Shown here: positions 50,961-63,282 of the stretch, piece by piece
Position numbering within the stretch: the first letter of the stretch is position 1
How the letters are laid out: every line of letters starts with the position of its first letter
Source of the DNA: Symsagittifera roscoffensis
Taxonomy: Eukaryota; Xenacoelomorpha; Acoela; Convolutidae
Assembly: GCF_963678635.1 (NCBI RefSeq)
Contig: NW_026971273.1
Span: 41,119-105,118 of the forward strand
Reading direction: 5' to 3'
Length of the DNA: 64,000 nt
Notes under the pieces: model-generated
Database searches by the model: none
What the model was told of the DNA's origin: nothing
Seen by the model: the letters and a program-made list of their open reading frames with translations, nothing else
Translations under genes and position numbers: made by a program

Positions 50961-51084
50961 GTAGATGCAGGATCTGTATATAATAAATGTTTTGATTTAC
51001 TTCGTGAAATTTTTGATTCCTCTTTAGATTTCTGTAGACTGCCAACAATGCTGGATCTTTACTTGTAAATTTAGTTTTCAATTG

Positions 51085-51790
51085 TTATTCTTCAGCTGGT
51101 GTAATCTTGTTTTTTTTTGTTTTTATCTTCGTCTTCTCTGTCGTTGCAGAATCTGAATCGTTATTGAACGTTCCGTACTGTTCAGAGTCTTCGTTTAGTT
51201 TGGTTTTTTGCGCTGACTGTTCTCTTTCACTGTCTGCAACAGTCCTTCTGGTTTTGCGTCTTTTAATGCTTTTTGAGCTAGAACTTGTCGATAATTTTCT
51301 GGGAAAATGGTTGGCTGTAGCTATTGATGGGGATATTGTGGGACCTCGAATTCTTCGCTGTTGTTGAACTTGTTCCGTAGTCGTTGACTGAACCGCGACT
51401 TTGGCATACTTGTTCATAACCAACTGTTGGTCAAGTTTGAGAGTCCTTAAAATCAGTATGAAAGCAGGGTTGTACAATTTTTTAGTTTGTTGTTGTATAT
51501 CATACAAAAAAACTGATGCCATAAGACCGATTGGAACTTTATCAACGTAAAGCTCTCCATTTTTTTTGTTTATTTTGACTAACTCCAACTTTTTAAAAGT
51601 TTTCAGAGTTTTTTATGCTCGCTTAAGTTTGTTTTTGTCCATGAGTTGTAATTGTAACAAAATACGTTCAGTTGATAAAGCGTCGTTAAGCTCAATGATT
51701 GTTTCCAGTTTATTTCCCTCATTTTCATTGAGAAAGAGAGCTTGTTTTTGTTGATTGTTGTCTGCTGTGGCATTGATAAGTGTTTTGGTG
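51085..51790 (-). pseudogene. Conserved Polinton-associated ORF, copy a (function unknown)
   Basis: Reads QALFLNENEGNKLETIIELN, a stop, then LYVDKVPIGLMASVFLYDIQ, KLYNPAFILILRTLKLDQQL and a basic Ser-rich C-terminus (SSSSKSIKRRKTRRTVADSE, NDSDSATTEKTKIKTKKNKI). The last part is disordered and charged. Two more copies lie at 57496-58201 and 61126-61873, always next to the ATPase, which marks it as a Polinton gene. I do not know its role. Confidence 0.6.
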
Positions 51791-52058
51791 GTTGGTTTAA
51801 CTGGAGGATTTGTTGTTGAGGACTAGTTTAGGTATCTTAATCGATTCAAGTATGATAGTTGCGGTTTTTTATATTTGATTGAGTTGTCATCGGAAAAAAA
51901 AAATGCCTCGGAATCAGAACAAACTCTTGTGCTGTCTTTTTTGTGATGTCAAATACTTGAAGCAAAAAAAATGTATATTTCTGATTAGATAAATTCCTTG
52001 TTTAATCAATATAACAGCTGATTTTTTTCAAGAATCGTTTTTGGATTGATAAGAATCT

Positions 52059-53281
52059 TTATGTTTCTTCGAAATTATTAAGATTTGGAATGCTAACAGG
52101 CACATTACCCTTTAATACATTGAGCAAGCATTCGCAAACGACTGATATAACTTGATAATTTGATGATTTTCTAAAAAAAAAAAGGTCCGTAGTTGACTTG
52201 GATTCAATTGTACCACGTGCTGCAGAATAGATAATTTGTCCGAGTTCATTTGTGATTGGGGTCACTTCTGCCTTATCTAATGGTAAATAGAAAATTGACG
52301 CACAGGTGGTATTATGTTTGAACAGTATCTGAGACAGATATTCGTGGATCTAAATCTATTGATAGATGTCCAAAGCAGTCCTTTGTAGCCAGTTCAAACG
52401 ATTGTCGTAAAGTTTTGGGTGCATTAAGTTGCCTTCCGAGGTGATCAAGTTGCTGAAAATCACTAGGTGATTTGAATAAAAGGATGTGAGACTTATTCTC
52501 CAACTAATAGTTCGTGACCATCGACTTTGTTGGAATAAATTATGTTTGACATAAATAACATCTAAGCCCTTGTGTCATCCTGCTGTTGCTAGTGTAAAAA
52601 AATCTTTATCATTGTTATTTCTTCGCATGGCACTTTAGGCTAACAATTTGAAGAAACTTGAAACGTTGAAAGTAGCTGAATTGGTCAATTACTGGGAGAA
52701 ATCATCTCAAAGTGGTTAATTCTACTTCAGATAAAATGATTTGTTCTTTTCGCTGGAAAAAGAACAAACACTAACAGAACACTAACAAACACAGTCATCA
52801 ACCACTAACAGAAGGTTTGCAATGTTTCTCAAACGATCGATTTCATCTTTTTTTACAAATTCAATTTGAACTCTGCGAGCGTTCAACTCTTCTCTAACTT
52901 TAGGTTGTATATCTTTGTAAATAATAACAATCTTCCAAGTTTGGAATAAAAAGTTCTGAATTTTCCATAATTTGAAAATTAATTCTGTTTTTCCTGATTC
53001 CGAAGGTCCTACAAATGCCATAAACAGTCTTGTTGACGTATCAAATATTTTTTTCATGTCCTTGAGTTTGGTAGCACGTACCCAAGTAAACCAGACATTA
53101 TGGAAAACCTAACTGATATTTCTTCACAGCTTAGTTGCGTCAAAGAAAGTTTATAGATACAAAAGTTTAGTAAAGTTGAAACTATACTCATTTGAGACAT
53201 AAAAACTACTTCTGAACTGGGAACAATGGCATCAAAAAAAATTCCAAGATTTTTGTTTGGTGTTTTTTCGATCATAAACAA
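52059..53281 (-). pseudogene. Polinton packaging ATPase, copy a
   Basis: FtsK/HerA-type genome packaging ATPase. From the right: VWFTWVRATKLKDM, the Walker A loop in MAFVGPSESGKTELIFKLW (53057-52782 frame), FVKKDEIDRLRNIANLLLVV and Walker B DDC. Then an intervening segment (QRKEQIILSEVELTTLRWFL) that does not belong to ATPases, then YNNDKDFFTLATAG, a stop where the family has Arg, and KGLDVIYVKHNLFQQ. SHILLFKSPSDFQQLDHLGR and ATKDCFGHLSIDLDPR follow (52503-52312), then ITNELGQIIYSAARGT. Walker A and B are intact. Confidence 0.9.
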
Positions 53282-56200
53282 AATCAGTAACTATAAGTGC
53301 ATCAGGCTCATCATCTGCTATTTCAGACTTTCAGGTTTTCATTTTTTCTTTCTCTCTCTCTCTCTCTCTCTCTCTGACAATCTATCTTTATCTATATCAA
53401 TCTATCTATATCAGGAAGAAAAATGAGTGGTTTTGAAACTTATTATTTATTATTCTGAACAGTAAAAAAATCTCGTATCGAGTATAACCACTGTAAACCT
53501 TAGTAGTATCATTTTCATTTGGTCATGTTTTTCCACTACATATTAGGCTGGGACATACTAGTTTACACATGATATATGATTTTCTTCACTGACTTTTCTT
53601 CTAATAGTTTCTGAACTTCCTCAGGTAAATCACTGCTGCTGAGGTCCATTTGAACTCCGGGCTGACGTTTGGGTACTAAGACCAGCTTGGGAAGATTTCT
53701 GGCTAACGTTTTGAACAAACTTGATTTGTTGAAAGTAGATGAATTTGTCAATCAATCACTGGGAGAAACCTTCTCAAAATAGTTAATTTTTTTTTCAGAT
53801 AGAGTGATTTGTTTTTTTTTTCGCTGCAAAAAAGGAACAAACACTAACAGAACAATTTCAATATTTCTCAAACGATCGAATCCAGCAACTTTTACAAATT
53901 CTATTTGAATTTTGCGAGACATTTGAACTCCAGGCTGACGTTTGGGTGCTAAGATTAGCTTGGGAAGATAAAATCCTCGTTTGCTGGCTAACCTTTTGAA
54001 TAAATTTGAATCGTTGAAAGTTTATGAATTTGTCAATCATGGGGAGAAACCTTCTCAAAGAAATTAATTCTTCTTCAGATAAAGTGATTTGTTCTTTTCG
54101 CTCCAAGAAGAACAAAAACTAACAGAACACTAACAAACAGAGTTATCAAACATTAACATAATGTTTCAAATGTTTCTCAATTGATCGAATCTATCAGTTT
54201 TTACAAAATCTCTTTGATTTCTGCGAGCGTTTAACTCGTCCCTAACTATAGGTTGAATGTCTTTAAAAAGAGAACACTCTTCCAAATTTGGGATAAAAAG
54301 TTCTCCTTTTCAATAATTTGAAAATTAATTTTGTTTTTTCCTGATCCCAAAGGTCCTAAAACTTCATAAACAGACTTGTCGACGTATCAATAGTTTTTTT
54401 CTTATCCCTGAGTTTGGTAATACATAGCCAACTAAACCAGACAATTCAAAAATCCAAAATGATGTATTTTTCACAGCTTAGTTGCGTCAAAGAAAAGTTA
54501 TAGATACAAAAGCTTAGTAAAGTTATAACTATAATCATTTGAGACATAAAAACTAATTCTGATGTGGGAAAACTGGCTTCAAAACAAATTTTCCAAGATT
54601 TTTGTTCGGTGTTATTTCGATCATAAACAAAATCAGTAACTATAGTGCTATTTCAGATTTTCAAGTTTTCAATTTTCTCTCTCTCTCTCTCTCTGACTAT
54701 CTATCTATATCAACCAATTCTTATTGAGGAAGAAAAATGGGTGGTCATGAAACTTATTATTTATTTTTCTGAACATTATAAATTCTCGTATCGAGTATAA
54801 CCACTGTAAACATTAGTAGTATCAATTTCATTTTGTCTCACATTTCCACTACATAAGTGGCTGGGAAATTCTTAGTTTTACATGATATATGATTTTCTTC
54901 ACTGAGTTTTCTTCTAATAATTTCTGAACTTCTTCAGGTAAATCACTGCTGCTGAGGTCCATTTGAACTCCGGGCTGACGTTTGGGCACTAGGACCAGCT
55001 TGGGAAGATTTCTGGCTAACGTTTTGAACAAATTTGATTTGTTGAAAGTAGATGAATTGGTCAATCAATCACTGGGAGAAACCTTCTCAAAATAGGTAAT
55101 TGTTTTTCAGATAGAGTGATTTTTTTTTCGCTGCAAAAAAGGAACAAACACTAACAGAACACTAACAAACACAGTCATCAAACACTATCAGAACAATTTC
55201 AATATTTCTCAAACGACCGAATCCAGCAATTTTTACAAATTGTATTCGAATTCTGCGAGCGTTCAACTCGTCCCTAACTAAATCTTGAATATCATTGTAA
55301 AAAATAACACTCTTCCAAATTTGGGTTTTAAAGATCTCCTTTTCAATAATTCGAAAATTAATTCTACTTTTACTGATCCCCAAGGTCCTACAGCTGCCAT
55401 AAACACTTGTCGACTTATAAATAACTTTATTCTTATCCTTGAGTTTGGTTGCACGTACCCAACTAAACCAGACATTATGGAAATATTTCAATATTTCTCA
55501 AACGATCGAATCCAGCAATTTTTACAAAGTCTATTTGAATTCTGCGAGCGTTCAACTCGTCCATAACTAAATTTTGAATACCTTCGTAAAAAATAACACT
55601 CTTCCAAATTTGAGTTAAAAAGATCTCCTTTTCAATAAATCGAAAAGAAATTCTATTTTTACTGATCCCCAAGGTCCAACAACTGCCACAAACACTTGTC
55701 GACGTATAAATAACTTTATTCTTATCCTTGAGTTTGGTTGCACGTACTCAACTAAACCAGACAATATGGAAAACCAAAATGATGTTTCTTCACATTTTAG
55801 TTGCGTCAAAGAAAGTTTATAGATACAAAAGTTTAGTAAAGTTAAAAATATAATCATTTGAGACATAAAAAAACTTCTGATCTGTGGACAGTGGCATCAA
55901 AACAAAAGTTCCAAGATTTTTGTTCGGTGTTATTTTGATCATAAACAAAATCAGTAACTATAGTTGCATCAGGTCATCATCTGCCATTTCAGACATTCGT
56001 ATTTTCAATTTGTTTCTCTCTAACTGACTATGTATCTATATCAACCGCTTCTTATTGAGGAAGAAAAATGGGTGGCTGGCAAACTTAGTTTTTATTTTTC
56101 TGAACACTGAAAAATCTCGTATCGAGTATAACCACTGTAAACTTTAGCAGTATCATTTTCATTTTGTCATACATTTCCACCACATAATTGGCGGGGACAT

Positions 56201-56590
56201 TCTTAGTTTTTACATGATATATGATTTTCTTCACTGAGTTTTCTTTTACTAATTTCTCAACTTCTTCAGGTAAATTACTGCTACTGAGGTCCATTTGAAC
56301 TCGGGGCTGACGTTTGGGTACTAAGAACAGCTTGGGAAGTTAAGCTCCTCGTTTGCTGGCTAACATTTTGAATAAACTTTAATCGTTGGAAGTAGATGAA
56401 TTGGTCAATCAAAGGGAGAAACTTTCTCGAAGTAGTTGAATCTTCTTCAGATAAAGTGATTTGTTCTTTTCGCTGCACCACTTGACCTCGACAATCGATT
56501 CGTTCTACTCCTGCTAAAAATATTTTGATGTCACTCTCTGGATTCATCCAAGCACATAAAACTGAATTTGGAGATAGGTACGTCTCCAAT
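53282..56590 (-). repeat. Fragmentary duplicates of the Polinton ATPase module
   Basis: At least three partial copies of the ATPase upstream region, each with a (CT)n tract (53349-53376, 54673-54696, about 56013). Walker A-like remnants occur at 55475-55278 and 55866-55615, where the loop reads VGPWGSVKVE or VGPWGSVKIE, missing GKT. They alternate with the short ORF DLSSSDLPEEVQKLLEEKSV (copies at 53751-53563, 55064-54849 and 56294-56085) that precedes the ATPase. The segments repeat in mosaic order. Confidence 0.7.
53563..53751 (-). pseudogene. Polinton-associated small ORF, copy 1 (unknown)
   Basis: Reads LPKLVLVPKRQPGVQMDLSS then DLPEEVQKLLEEKSVKKIIY. Further copies at 54849-55064, 56085-56294, about 59930-60060 and about 63600-63730. 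One copy continues with NVPANYVVEMYDKMKMI. Function unknown; repeated context next to the ATPase suggests one Polinton gene. Confidence 0.55.
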
Positions 56591-57100
56591 TTCGCTAGTC
56601 TTTCGCTGTTGCTCGTTATTCAGCAAATCAAAAAACGCCTCGATTTTTTTTCAGGGCACAGTGATTCCTGGAGTGGTTATGATGTGAATGTTTATTGCCT
56701 CTGGATTTTTTTTTAAAACGTAAATTTTCGATTCTCGGCCAACCCAATTGATCAAGGTTCAAAATTTTTGGATCCAAATACTTTGCCAGAAAATCAGCCT
56801 TTTCTTTTCCTTCAGCGTAAAAGATGGCGTTAGGGTTTCTCAAAACAAAATTTTGAATAATCCAATTGAGATTTAAATAAAAATAATCACCGCTTTCCCA
56901 GGGAATTCGTGCAAGTTTTTCGTCAAACAGTTGCATGCTTTTTGATCAGAATTAGAAATTGAATTGAAACTGGCTGGAGGTAGAAAAATAAAAAAATCCT
57001 TGTAATCAGAAGTTGTAATGGCTAGTTCTTTTACTATAAAATTATTTTTCCTACAACGGAATCTTTCCAAGTCTAGCACGACTGATCTTTCCTTCAGCAT
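56220..57100 (-). pseudogene. Polinton RNase H-fold-like ORF, copy 1
   Basis: Minus-strand frames: SVVLDLERFRCRKNNFIVKE and LAITTSDYKDFFIFLPPASF (57100-56873), then ESGDYFYLNLNWIIQNFVLR, NAIFYAEGKEKADFLAKYLD, and SHHNHSRNHCALKK (56936-56628). The pattern --VD---F-----FI-KELA, --I---G-EK---L and a terminal H----CAL occurs in a Polinton ORF usually annotated as hypothetical; an RNase H-like fold is my inference. The frame shifts near 56880. METYLSPNSVLCAWMNPESD (56589-56281) follows as the C-terminal end. Confidence 0.6.
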
Positions 57101-57127
57101 TCTAATAATTAATAGGAATTGGTTTTG

Positions 57128-57310
57128 TCAGTTTAACATATAAAAGAACCTAAAACCACTCATGTGACCAATCAGGCTGTTGTTACATTTCCATGGTAGC
57201 ATATAACAGTAAGTGAGACCTGTGTTATAAATATTGTGGACAATTCCCGCGGCATCGTGTAAAATTGCATGCAGTCGTAATATTTTTGCATCATTCAGGT
57301 ATTTATCCAA
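57128..57310 (-). pseudogene. Small unknown ORF, copy 1
   Basis: MDKYLNDAKILRLHAILHDA then GIVHNIYNTGLTYCYMLPWK. An identical copy lies at 60799-60981. No domain recognised. It lies between the RNase H-like ORF and the conserved unknown ORF, and might be the start of a longer broken gene. Confidence 0.4.
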
Positions 57311-57495
57311 TGGAGAATTGTCTCTGCCAAAAAGACCTCAATATGGTCTTAGTATAATGTCAACATCATAGTTTATATCATTTTACTAGAAAGAAAAACA
57401 GAGAAGAAAATATTTACGGCGGTCAGAGTTTTCCGGCGGTCGTAAGGTGGACTTTTACTTGCAGAAAGCTGGACCTTTACTTGTAAAATTAGTTT

Positions 57496-58201
57496 TCAAT
57501 AGTTTTTCTTCAGCTGGTGTAATATGGCCTTTTTTTGTTTTCGTCTTCGTCTTCTCTGTCGTTGCAGAATCCGAATCGTTATTGAGCATTCCGTACAATT
57601 CAGAGTCTTCTTCTTCTGCGCCTTCTTCTCGTTTGTTTTTTTTTGCGCTGACTGTTCTCTTTCAACGTCTGCAACAGTCCTTCTGGTTTTGCGTCTTTTA
57701 ATGCTTTTTGAGCCAGAACTTGTTGATGGTTTTTTGGTAGAATGGTTGGCTCTAGCTGTTGATGGGGATTTTGTGGGAATTCGAACTTTTTGCCGTTGTT
57801 GAACTTGTTCCTTAGTCATTGTCTGGACCGCGACTTTGGCATAGTTGTTCATAACCAACTTTTCGTCAAGTTTGAGATACCTCAAAATCAGTATGAAAGC
57901 TTTTACAATTTTTTACTTTATTGTTGTAAATTGTACCAAAAAAACTGATGCCTTAAGACCGGTTGAATTTTATCAACGGAAAGCTCTTCTTATTCTTTGT
58001 TTATTGTGACTCGCTCTGACTTTTTAGTAATTTCCAGATTTTTTTTGATCGCTTAACTTTGTTTTGTCCATGAGTTGTCCTGTAACATAATACGTTCAGT
58101 GGATAAAGCTCCATTAAGCTCAGTACTTGTTTCCAGTTCCTTTCCCTCATTTTCAGTGAGAAGGAGAGCTTGTTCTTGTTGATTGTTGTCTGCTGTGGCA
58201 T
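57496..58201 (-). pseudogene. Conserved Polinton-associated ORF, copy b
   Basis: Same protein as at 51085-51790: LSFSLKMRERNWKQVLSLME (58201-58001), then YLKLDEKLVMNNYAKVAVQT and SGSKSIKRRKTRRTVADVER (57885-57496). The tail frame differs from copy c by one T in a T-run near 57640, changing the last residues. Confidence 0.6.
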
Positions 58202-58449
58202 TGATAAGTGTTTCGGTGTTGGTTTTATTGGAAAATTAATTGTTGTTGCATTTAGGGGTCTTAATCAATTCAAGTATGAATGTTGCGGTTTTTTAAATTT
58301 GAGTCGACAAGCTAATTTTGCGCTGCATGGGGTTGTTCTCTAATAAAAATATGCTTCAGAATTAGAAAAAACTCTTGTGCTGTCATTTTTATGCTGTTAA
58401 AAACTTGAAGCAAAATTTTAAAAAATGTCTGATTAGATAGAATCCTTGT

Positions 58450-59608
58450 TTAATCAAAATAACAGCTAATTTTTTTTCGAGTTTCGTTTTTTTTTCGATT
58501 GATTATAATCTTATAAATTTCTTCGAAATTATTAACAATTGGAATACTAACAGGCACATTACCCTTCAATACATTGAGCAAGCATTCGCAAATGGCTGAT
58601 ATAACTTGAAATTTTGATGATTTTCTATAAAAAAGCTCCGTAGTTGACTTGGATTTAATTGTACCACGTGCTAAAGAATAGATAATTTTTCCGAATTCAT
58701 TTGTGATGGAGGTCACTTCTGCCTTATCTATTGGTAAAAAGAAAATTGACGGACAGGTGGTATGATGTTTGAACAGTATCTGAGACAGACATTCGGGGAC
58801 CTAAACCTATTGATAGATGTCCAAAGCAGTCCTTTGTAGCCAGTTCAAACGATTGACGTAAGAACTTGGGTGCATTAAGTTGCCTTCCGAGGTGATCAAG
58901 TTGCTGGAAATCACCAGGTGATTTGAATAAAAGGATGTGAGATGTATTCTTCAAATTAATAGTTCGTGACCATCGACTTTGTTGGAATAAATTATGTTTG
59001 ACATAAATAACATCTAAGCCCTTGTGTCATCCTGCTGTTGCTAGTGTAAAAAAAAGATTTTATCATTGTATATTTCTTCGCATGGCACTTTAGGCTAACA
59101 ATTTGAAGAAACTTGAATCGTTGAAAGTAGATGAATTGGTCGATCACCGGGAGAAACCATCTCAAAATAGTTAATTCTACTTCATATAAAATGATTTGTT
59201 CTTTTCGCTGCAAAAAGAACAAACACTAACAGAACACTAACAAACACAGTCATCAACCACTGACAGAAGGTTTTCAATGTTTCTCAAACGATCGAATACA
59301 TCATTTTTTACAAATTCTATTTGAACTCTGCGAGCGTTCAACTCTTCTCTAACTTTAGGTTGTATGTCTTTGTAAAAAATAACACACTTCCAAATTTGGA
59401 ATAAAAAGTTCTCATTTTCAATAATTTGAAAATTAATTCTGTTTTTCCTGATTCCGAAGGTCCTACAAATGCCATAAACAGTCTTGTTGACGTATCAAAA
59501 ATTTTATTCATGTCCTTGAGTTTGGTAGCACGTACCCAAATAAACCAGACAAGATGGAAAACCAAACTGATGTTTTTTCGCAGCTTAGTTGCGTTAAAGA
59601 AAGTTTAA
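58450..59608 (-). pseudogene. Polinton packaging ATPase, copy b
   Basis: Walker A in MAFVGPSESGKTELIFKLLK (59565-59338), then frame loss before Walker B. The same foreign segment as in copy a (MFFLQRKEQIILYEVELTIL) sits in the middle at 59222-59000, followed by SHILLFKSPGDFQQLDHLGR (58954-58724) and ITNEFGKIIYSLARGTIKSK (58716-58450). Stops and frame changes make it inactive, although Walker A is kept. Confidence 0.87.
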
Positions 59609-60219
59609 AGATACAAAAGCTTAGGAAAGTTAAAATTATAATCATTTGAGACATAAAAAATTACTTCTGATTTGAAGTGGCATAAAAAAAAATCCAAGTT
59701 TGTTGTTTGGTGTTATTTCGATCATAAACAAAATCAAAAACTATAGTTACATTAGGCTCATCATCTGCTAATTCAGACATTCATGTTCTCAATTTTTTTT
59801 CTCTCTCTCTCTGACTATCTATCTAAATCAACCGTTTCTTATCGAGGAAGAAAATGGGTGGTTATTAAACGTATTAATTTTTTTTCTGAATTCATTTTTT
59901 TTGATGATATAATATTTTCTTCACTGAGTTTTCTTTCACTAATTTCTGAACTTCTTCAGGTAAATCACTGCTGCTGAGGTCCATTTGAACTCCGGGCTGA
60001 CGTTTGGAAACTAAGACTAGCTTGGGAAGATAATCTCCTCATTTTCCGGCTAACATTTTGAATAAACCTAAATCGTTGAATGTAGATGAATTGGTCAATC
60101 ACCGGAGAAACCTTCTCAAATTAGTTATTTCTTCTTCAGATAAAGGGATTTGTTTTTTTCGCTGCACCACTTGACCTCGGCAATTGATTCGTTTTACTTT
60201 TGTTTATGATATTTCGATG

Positions 60220-60771
60220 TCACTCTCTGGATTCATCCAAGCACAGAACACTGAATTTGGAGATAGGTGTTGCTCGCTGTTGCTCATTCTTCAGCCAATC
60301 AAAAGACGCCTTGCTTTTCTTCAGGGCGCAGTGATTCCTGGAGTGGTTATGATGTGAATGTCTTTTGCAAGCTGGATAATTTTTTGAAATGTGAATTTTA
60401 AATTCTCGGCCAACCCAATTCATCAAGATTCACATCTTTTCGATCCAAATGCTTTGCCAGAAGATCAGCCTTTTCTTTTCCTTCAGCGTAAAAGATGGCG
60501 TTAGGGTTTCTCAAAACAAAACTTTGAATAATCCAATTGAGATTTAAATAAAAATAATCACCGCTTTCCCAGGGAATTTGTGCAAGTTTTTCGTCAAACA
60601 GTTGCATGCTTTTTGATCAGAAATAGAAATTGAATTGAAACTGGCTGGAGGTAGAAAAATAAAAAAATCCTTGTAATCAGAAGTTGTAATGGCTAGTTCT
60701 TTTACTATAAAAATATTTTTCCTACAACGGAATCTTTCCAAGTCTAGCACGACTGATCTTTCCTTCAGCAT
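60220..60771 (-). pseudogene. Polinton RNase H-fold-like ORF, copy 2
   Basis: Near-identical to copy 1: ERSVVLDLERFRCRKNIFIV (60771-60544), LNLNWIIQSFVLRNPNAIFY (60607-60398), then HNHSRNHCALKKSKASFDWL and ISKFSVLCLDESRE (60426-60220). The end of this copy is in better order than copy 1, showing the H----CAL-------WL close. Confidence 0.6.
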
Positions 60772-61125
60772 TCTAATAATTAATAGGAATTGGTTTTGTC
60801 AGTTTAACATATAAAAGAACCTAAAACCACTCATGTGACCAATCAGGCTGTTGTTACATTTCCATGGTAGCATATAACAGTAAGTGAGACCTGTGTTATA
60901 AATATTGTGGACAATTCCCGCGGCATCGTGTAAAATTGCATGCAGTCGTAATATTTTTGCATCATTCAGGTATTTATCCAATGGAGAATTGTCTCTGCCA
61001 AAAAGACCTCAATATGGTCTTAGTATAATGTCAACATCATAGTTTATATCATTTTACCAGAAAGAAAAACAGAGAAGAAAATATTTACGGCGGTCAGAGT
61101 TTTCCGGCGGTCGTAAGGTGGACCT

Positions 61126-61873
61126 TTACTTGCAGAAAGCTGGACCTTTACTTGTAAAATTAGTTTTCAATAGTTTTTCTTCAGCTGGTGTAATATGGCC
61201 TTTTTTTGTTTTCGTCTTCGTCTTCTCTGTCGTTGCAGAATCTGAATCGTTATTGAGCATTCCGTACAATTCAGAGTCTTCTTCTTCTGCGCCTTCTTCT
61301 CGTTTGTTTTTTTTTTGCGCTGACTGTTCTCTTTCAACGTCTGCAACAGTCCTTCTGGTTTTGCGTCTTTTAATGCTTTTTGAGCCAGAACTTGTTGATG
61401 GTTTTTTGGTAGAATGGTTGGCTCTAGCTGTTGATGGGGATTTTGTGGGAATTCGAACTTTTTGCCGTTGTTGAACTTGTTCCTTAGTCATTGTCTGAAC
61501 CGCGACTTTGGCGTAGTTGTTCATAACCAACTTTTCGTCAAGTTTGAGATACCTCAAAATCAGTATGAAAGCTTTTACAATTTTTTACTTTATTGTTGTA
61601 AATTGTACCAAAAAAACTGATGCCTTAAGACCGGTTGAATTTTATCAACGGAAAGCTCTTCTTTTTCTTTGTTTATTGTGACTCGCTCTGACTTTTTAGT
61701 AATTTCCAGATTTTTTTTGATCGCTTAACTTTGTTTTGTCCATGAGTTGTCCTGTAACATAATACGTTCAGTGGATAAAGCTCCATTAAGCTCAGTACTT
61801 GTTTCCAGTTCCTTTCCCTCATTTTCAGTGAGAAGGAGAGCTTGTTCTTGTTGATTGTTGTCTGCTGTGGCAT
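61126..61873 (-). pseudogene. Conserved Polinton-associated ORF, copy c
   Basis: The best-preserved of the three copies: the frame 61557-61126 (143 codons) reads through the acidic end DSELYGMLNNDSDSATTEKT and KTKTKKGHITPAEEKLLKTN. 61873-61673 is identical to the N-terminal part of copy b. Confidence 0.62.
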
Positions 61874-62064
61874 TGATAAGTGTTTCGGTGTTGGTTTTAT
61901 TGGAAAATTAATTGTTGTTGCATTTAGGGGTCTTAATCAATTCAAGTATGAATGTTGCGGTTTTTTAAATTTGATTGAGTCGTCAAGCTAATTTTGCGCT
62001 GCATGGGGTTGTTCTCTAATAAAAATATGCTTCAGAATTAGAAAAAACTCTTGTGCTGTCATTT

Positions 62065-63282
62065 TTATGCTGTTAAAAACTTGAAGCAAAATTTAAAAAA
62101 ATGTCTGATTAGATAGAATCCTTGTTTAATCAAAATAACAGCTAATTTTTTTTCGAGTTTCGTTTTTTTTCGATTGATTATAATCTTATAAATTTCTTCG
62201 AAATTATTAACAATTGGAATACTAACAGGCACATTACCCTTCAATACATTGAGCAAGCATTCGCAAATGGCTGATATAACTTGAAAATTTGATGATTTTC
62301 TATAAAAAAGCTCCGTAGTTGACTTGGATTTAATTGTACCACGTGCTAAAGAATAGATAATTTTTCCGAATTCATTTGTGATGGAGGTCACTTCTGCCTT
62401 ATCTATTGGTAAAAAGAAAATTGACGGACAGGTGGTATGATGTTTGAACAGTATCTGAGACAGACATTCGGGGACCTAAACCTATTGATAGATGTCCAAA
62501 GCAGTCCTTTGTAGCCAGTTCAAACGATTGACGTAAGAACTTGGGTGCATTAAGTTGCCTTCCGAGGTGATCAAGTTGCTGGAAATCACCAGGTGATTTG
62601 AATAAAAGGATGTGAGATGTATTCTTCAAATTAATAGTTCGTGACCATCGACTTTGTTGGAATAAATTATGTTTGACATAAATAACATCTAAGCCCTTGT
62701 GTCATCCTGCTGTTGCTAGTGTAAAAAAAGATTTTATCATTGTATATTTCTTCGCATGGCACTTTAGGCTAACAATTTGAAGAAACTTGAATCGTTGAAA
62801 GTAGATGAATTGGTCGATCACCGGGAGAAACCATCTCAAAATAGTTAATTCTACTTCATATAAAATGATTTGTTCTTTTCGCTGCAAAAAGAACAAACAC
62901 TAACAGAACACTAACAAACACAGTCATCAACCACTGACAGAAGGTTTTCAATGTTTCTCAAACGATCGAATACATCATTTTTTACAAATTCTATTTGAAC
63001 TCTGCGAGCGTTCAACTCTTCTCTAACTTTAGGTTGTATGTCTTTGTAAAAAATAACACACTTCCAAATTTGGAATAAAAAGTTCTCATTTTCAATAATT
63101 TGAAAATTAATTCTGTTTTTCCTGATTCCGAAGGTCCTACAAATGCCATAAACAGTCTTGTTGACGTATCAAAAATTTTATTCATGTCCTTGAGTTTGGT
63201 AGCACGTACCCAAATAAACCAGACAAGATGGAAAACCAAACTGATGTTTTTTCGCAGCTTAGTTGCGTTAAAGAAAGTTTAA
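62065..63282 (-). pseudogene. Polinton packaging ATPase, copy c
   Basis: Third copy, matching copy b: Walker A MAFVGPSESGKTELIFKLLK (63239-63012), foreign segment MFFLQRKEQIILYEVELTIL (62896-62702), SHILLFKSPGDFQQLDHLGR (62629-62399) and ITNEFGKIIYSLARGTIKSK (62391 onward). The shared defects with copy b show that duplication came after the gene was already broken. Confidence 0.87.

Larger units (their letters stand above)
56860..60530 (-). repeat. Tandem unit 1 of a 3.67-kb duplication
   Basis: Positions 56860-60530 and 60531-64000 match nearly base for base with a shift of 3671-3675 bp (for example GTCAGAGTTTTCCGGCGGTC at 57422 and 61093). Each unit holds the RNase H-like ORF, a small ORF (MDKYLNDAKILRLHAILHDA), the conserved unknown ORF and the ATPase copy. 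Sequence differences are mostly single-base indels in homopolymers. Confidence 0.88.

Noticed and set aside
51107-51367. Phe/Val/Leu-rich plus-strand frames that look like membrane proteins (also at 57447 and 61118)
   Set aside because: Antisense of the Lys/Ser/Thr-rich minus-strand ORF; hydrophobicity is a by-product of the complementary strand.
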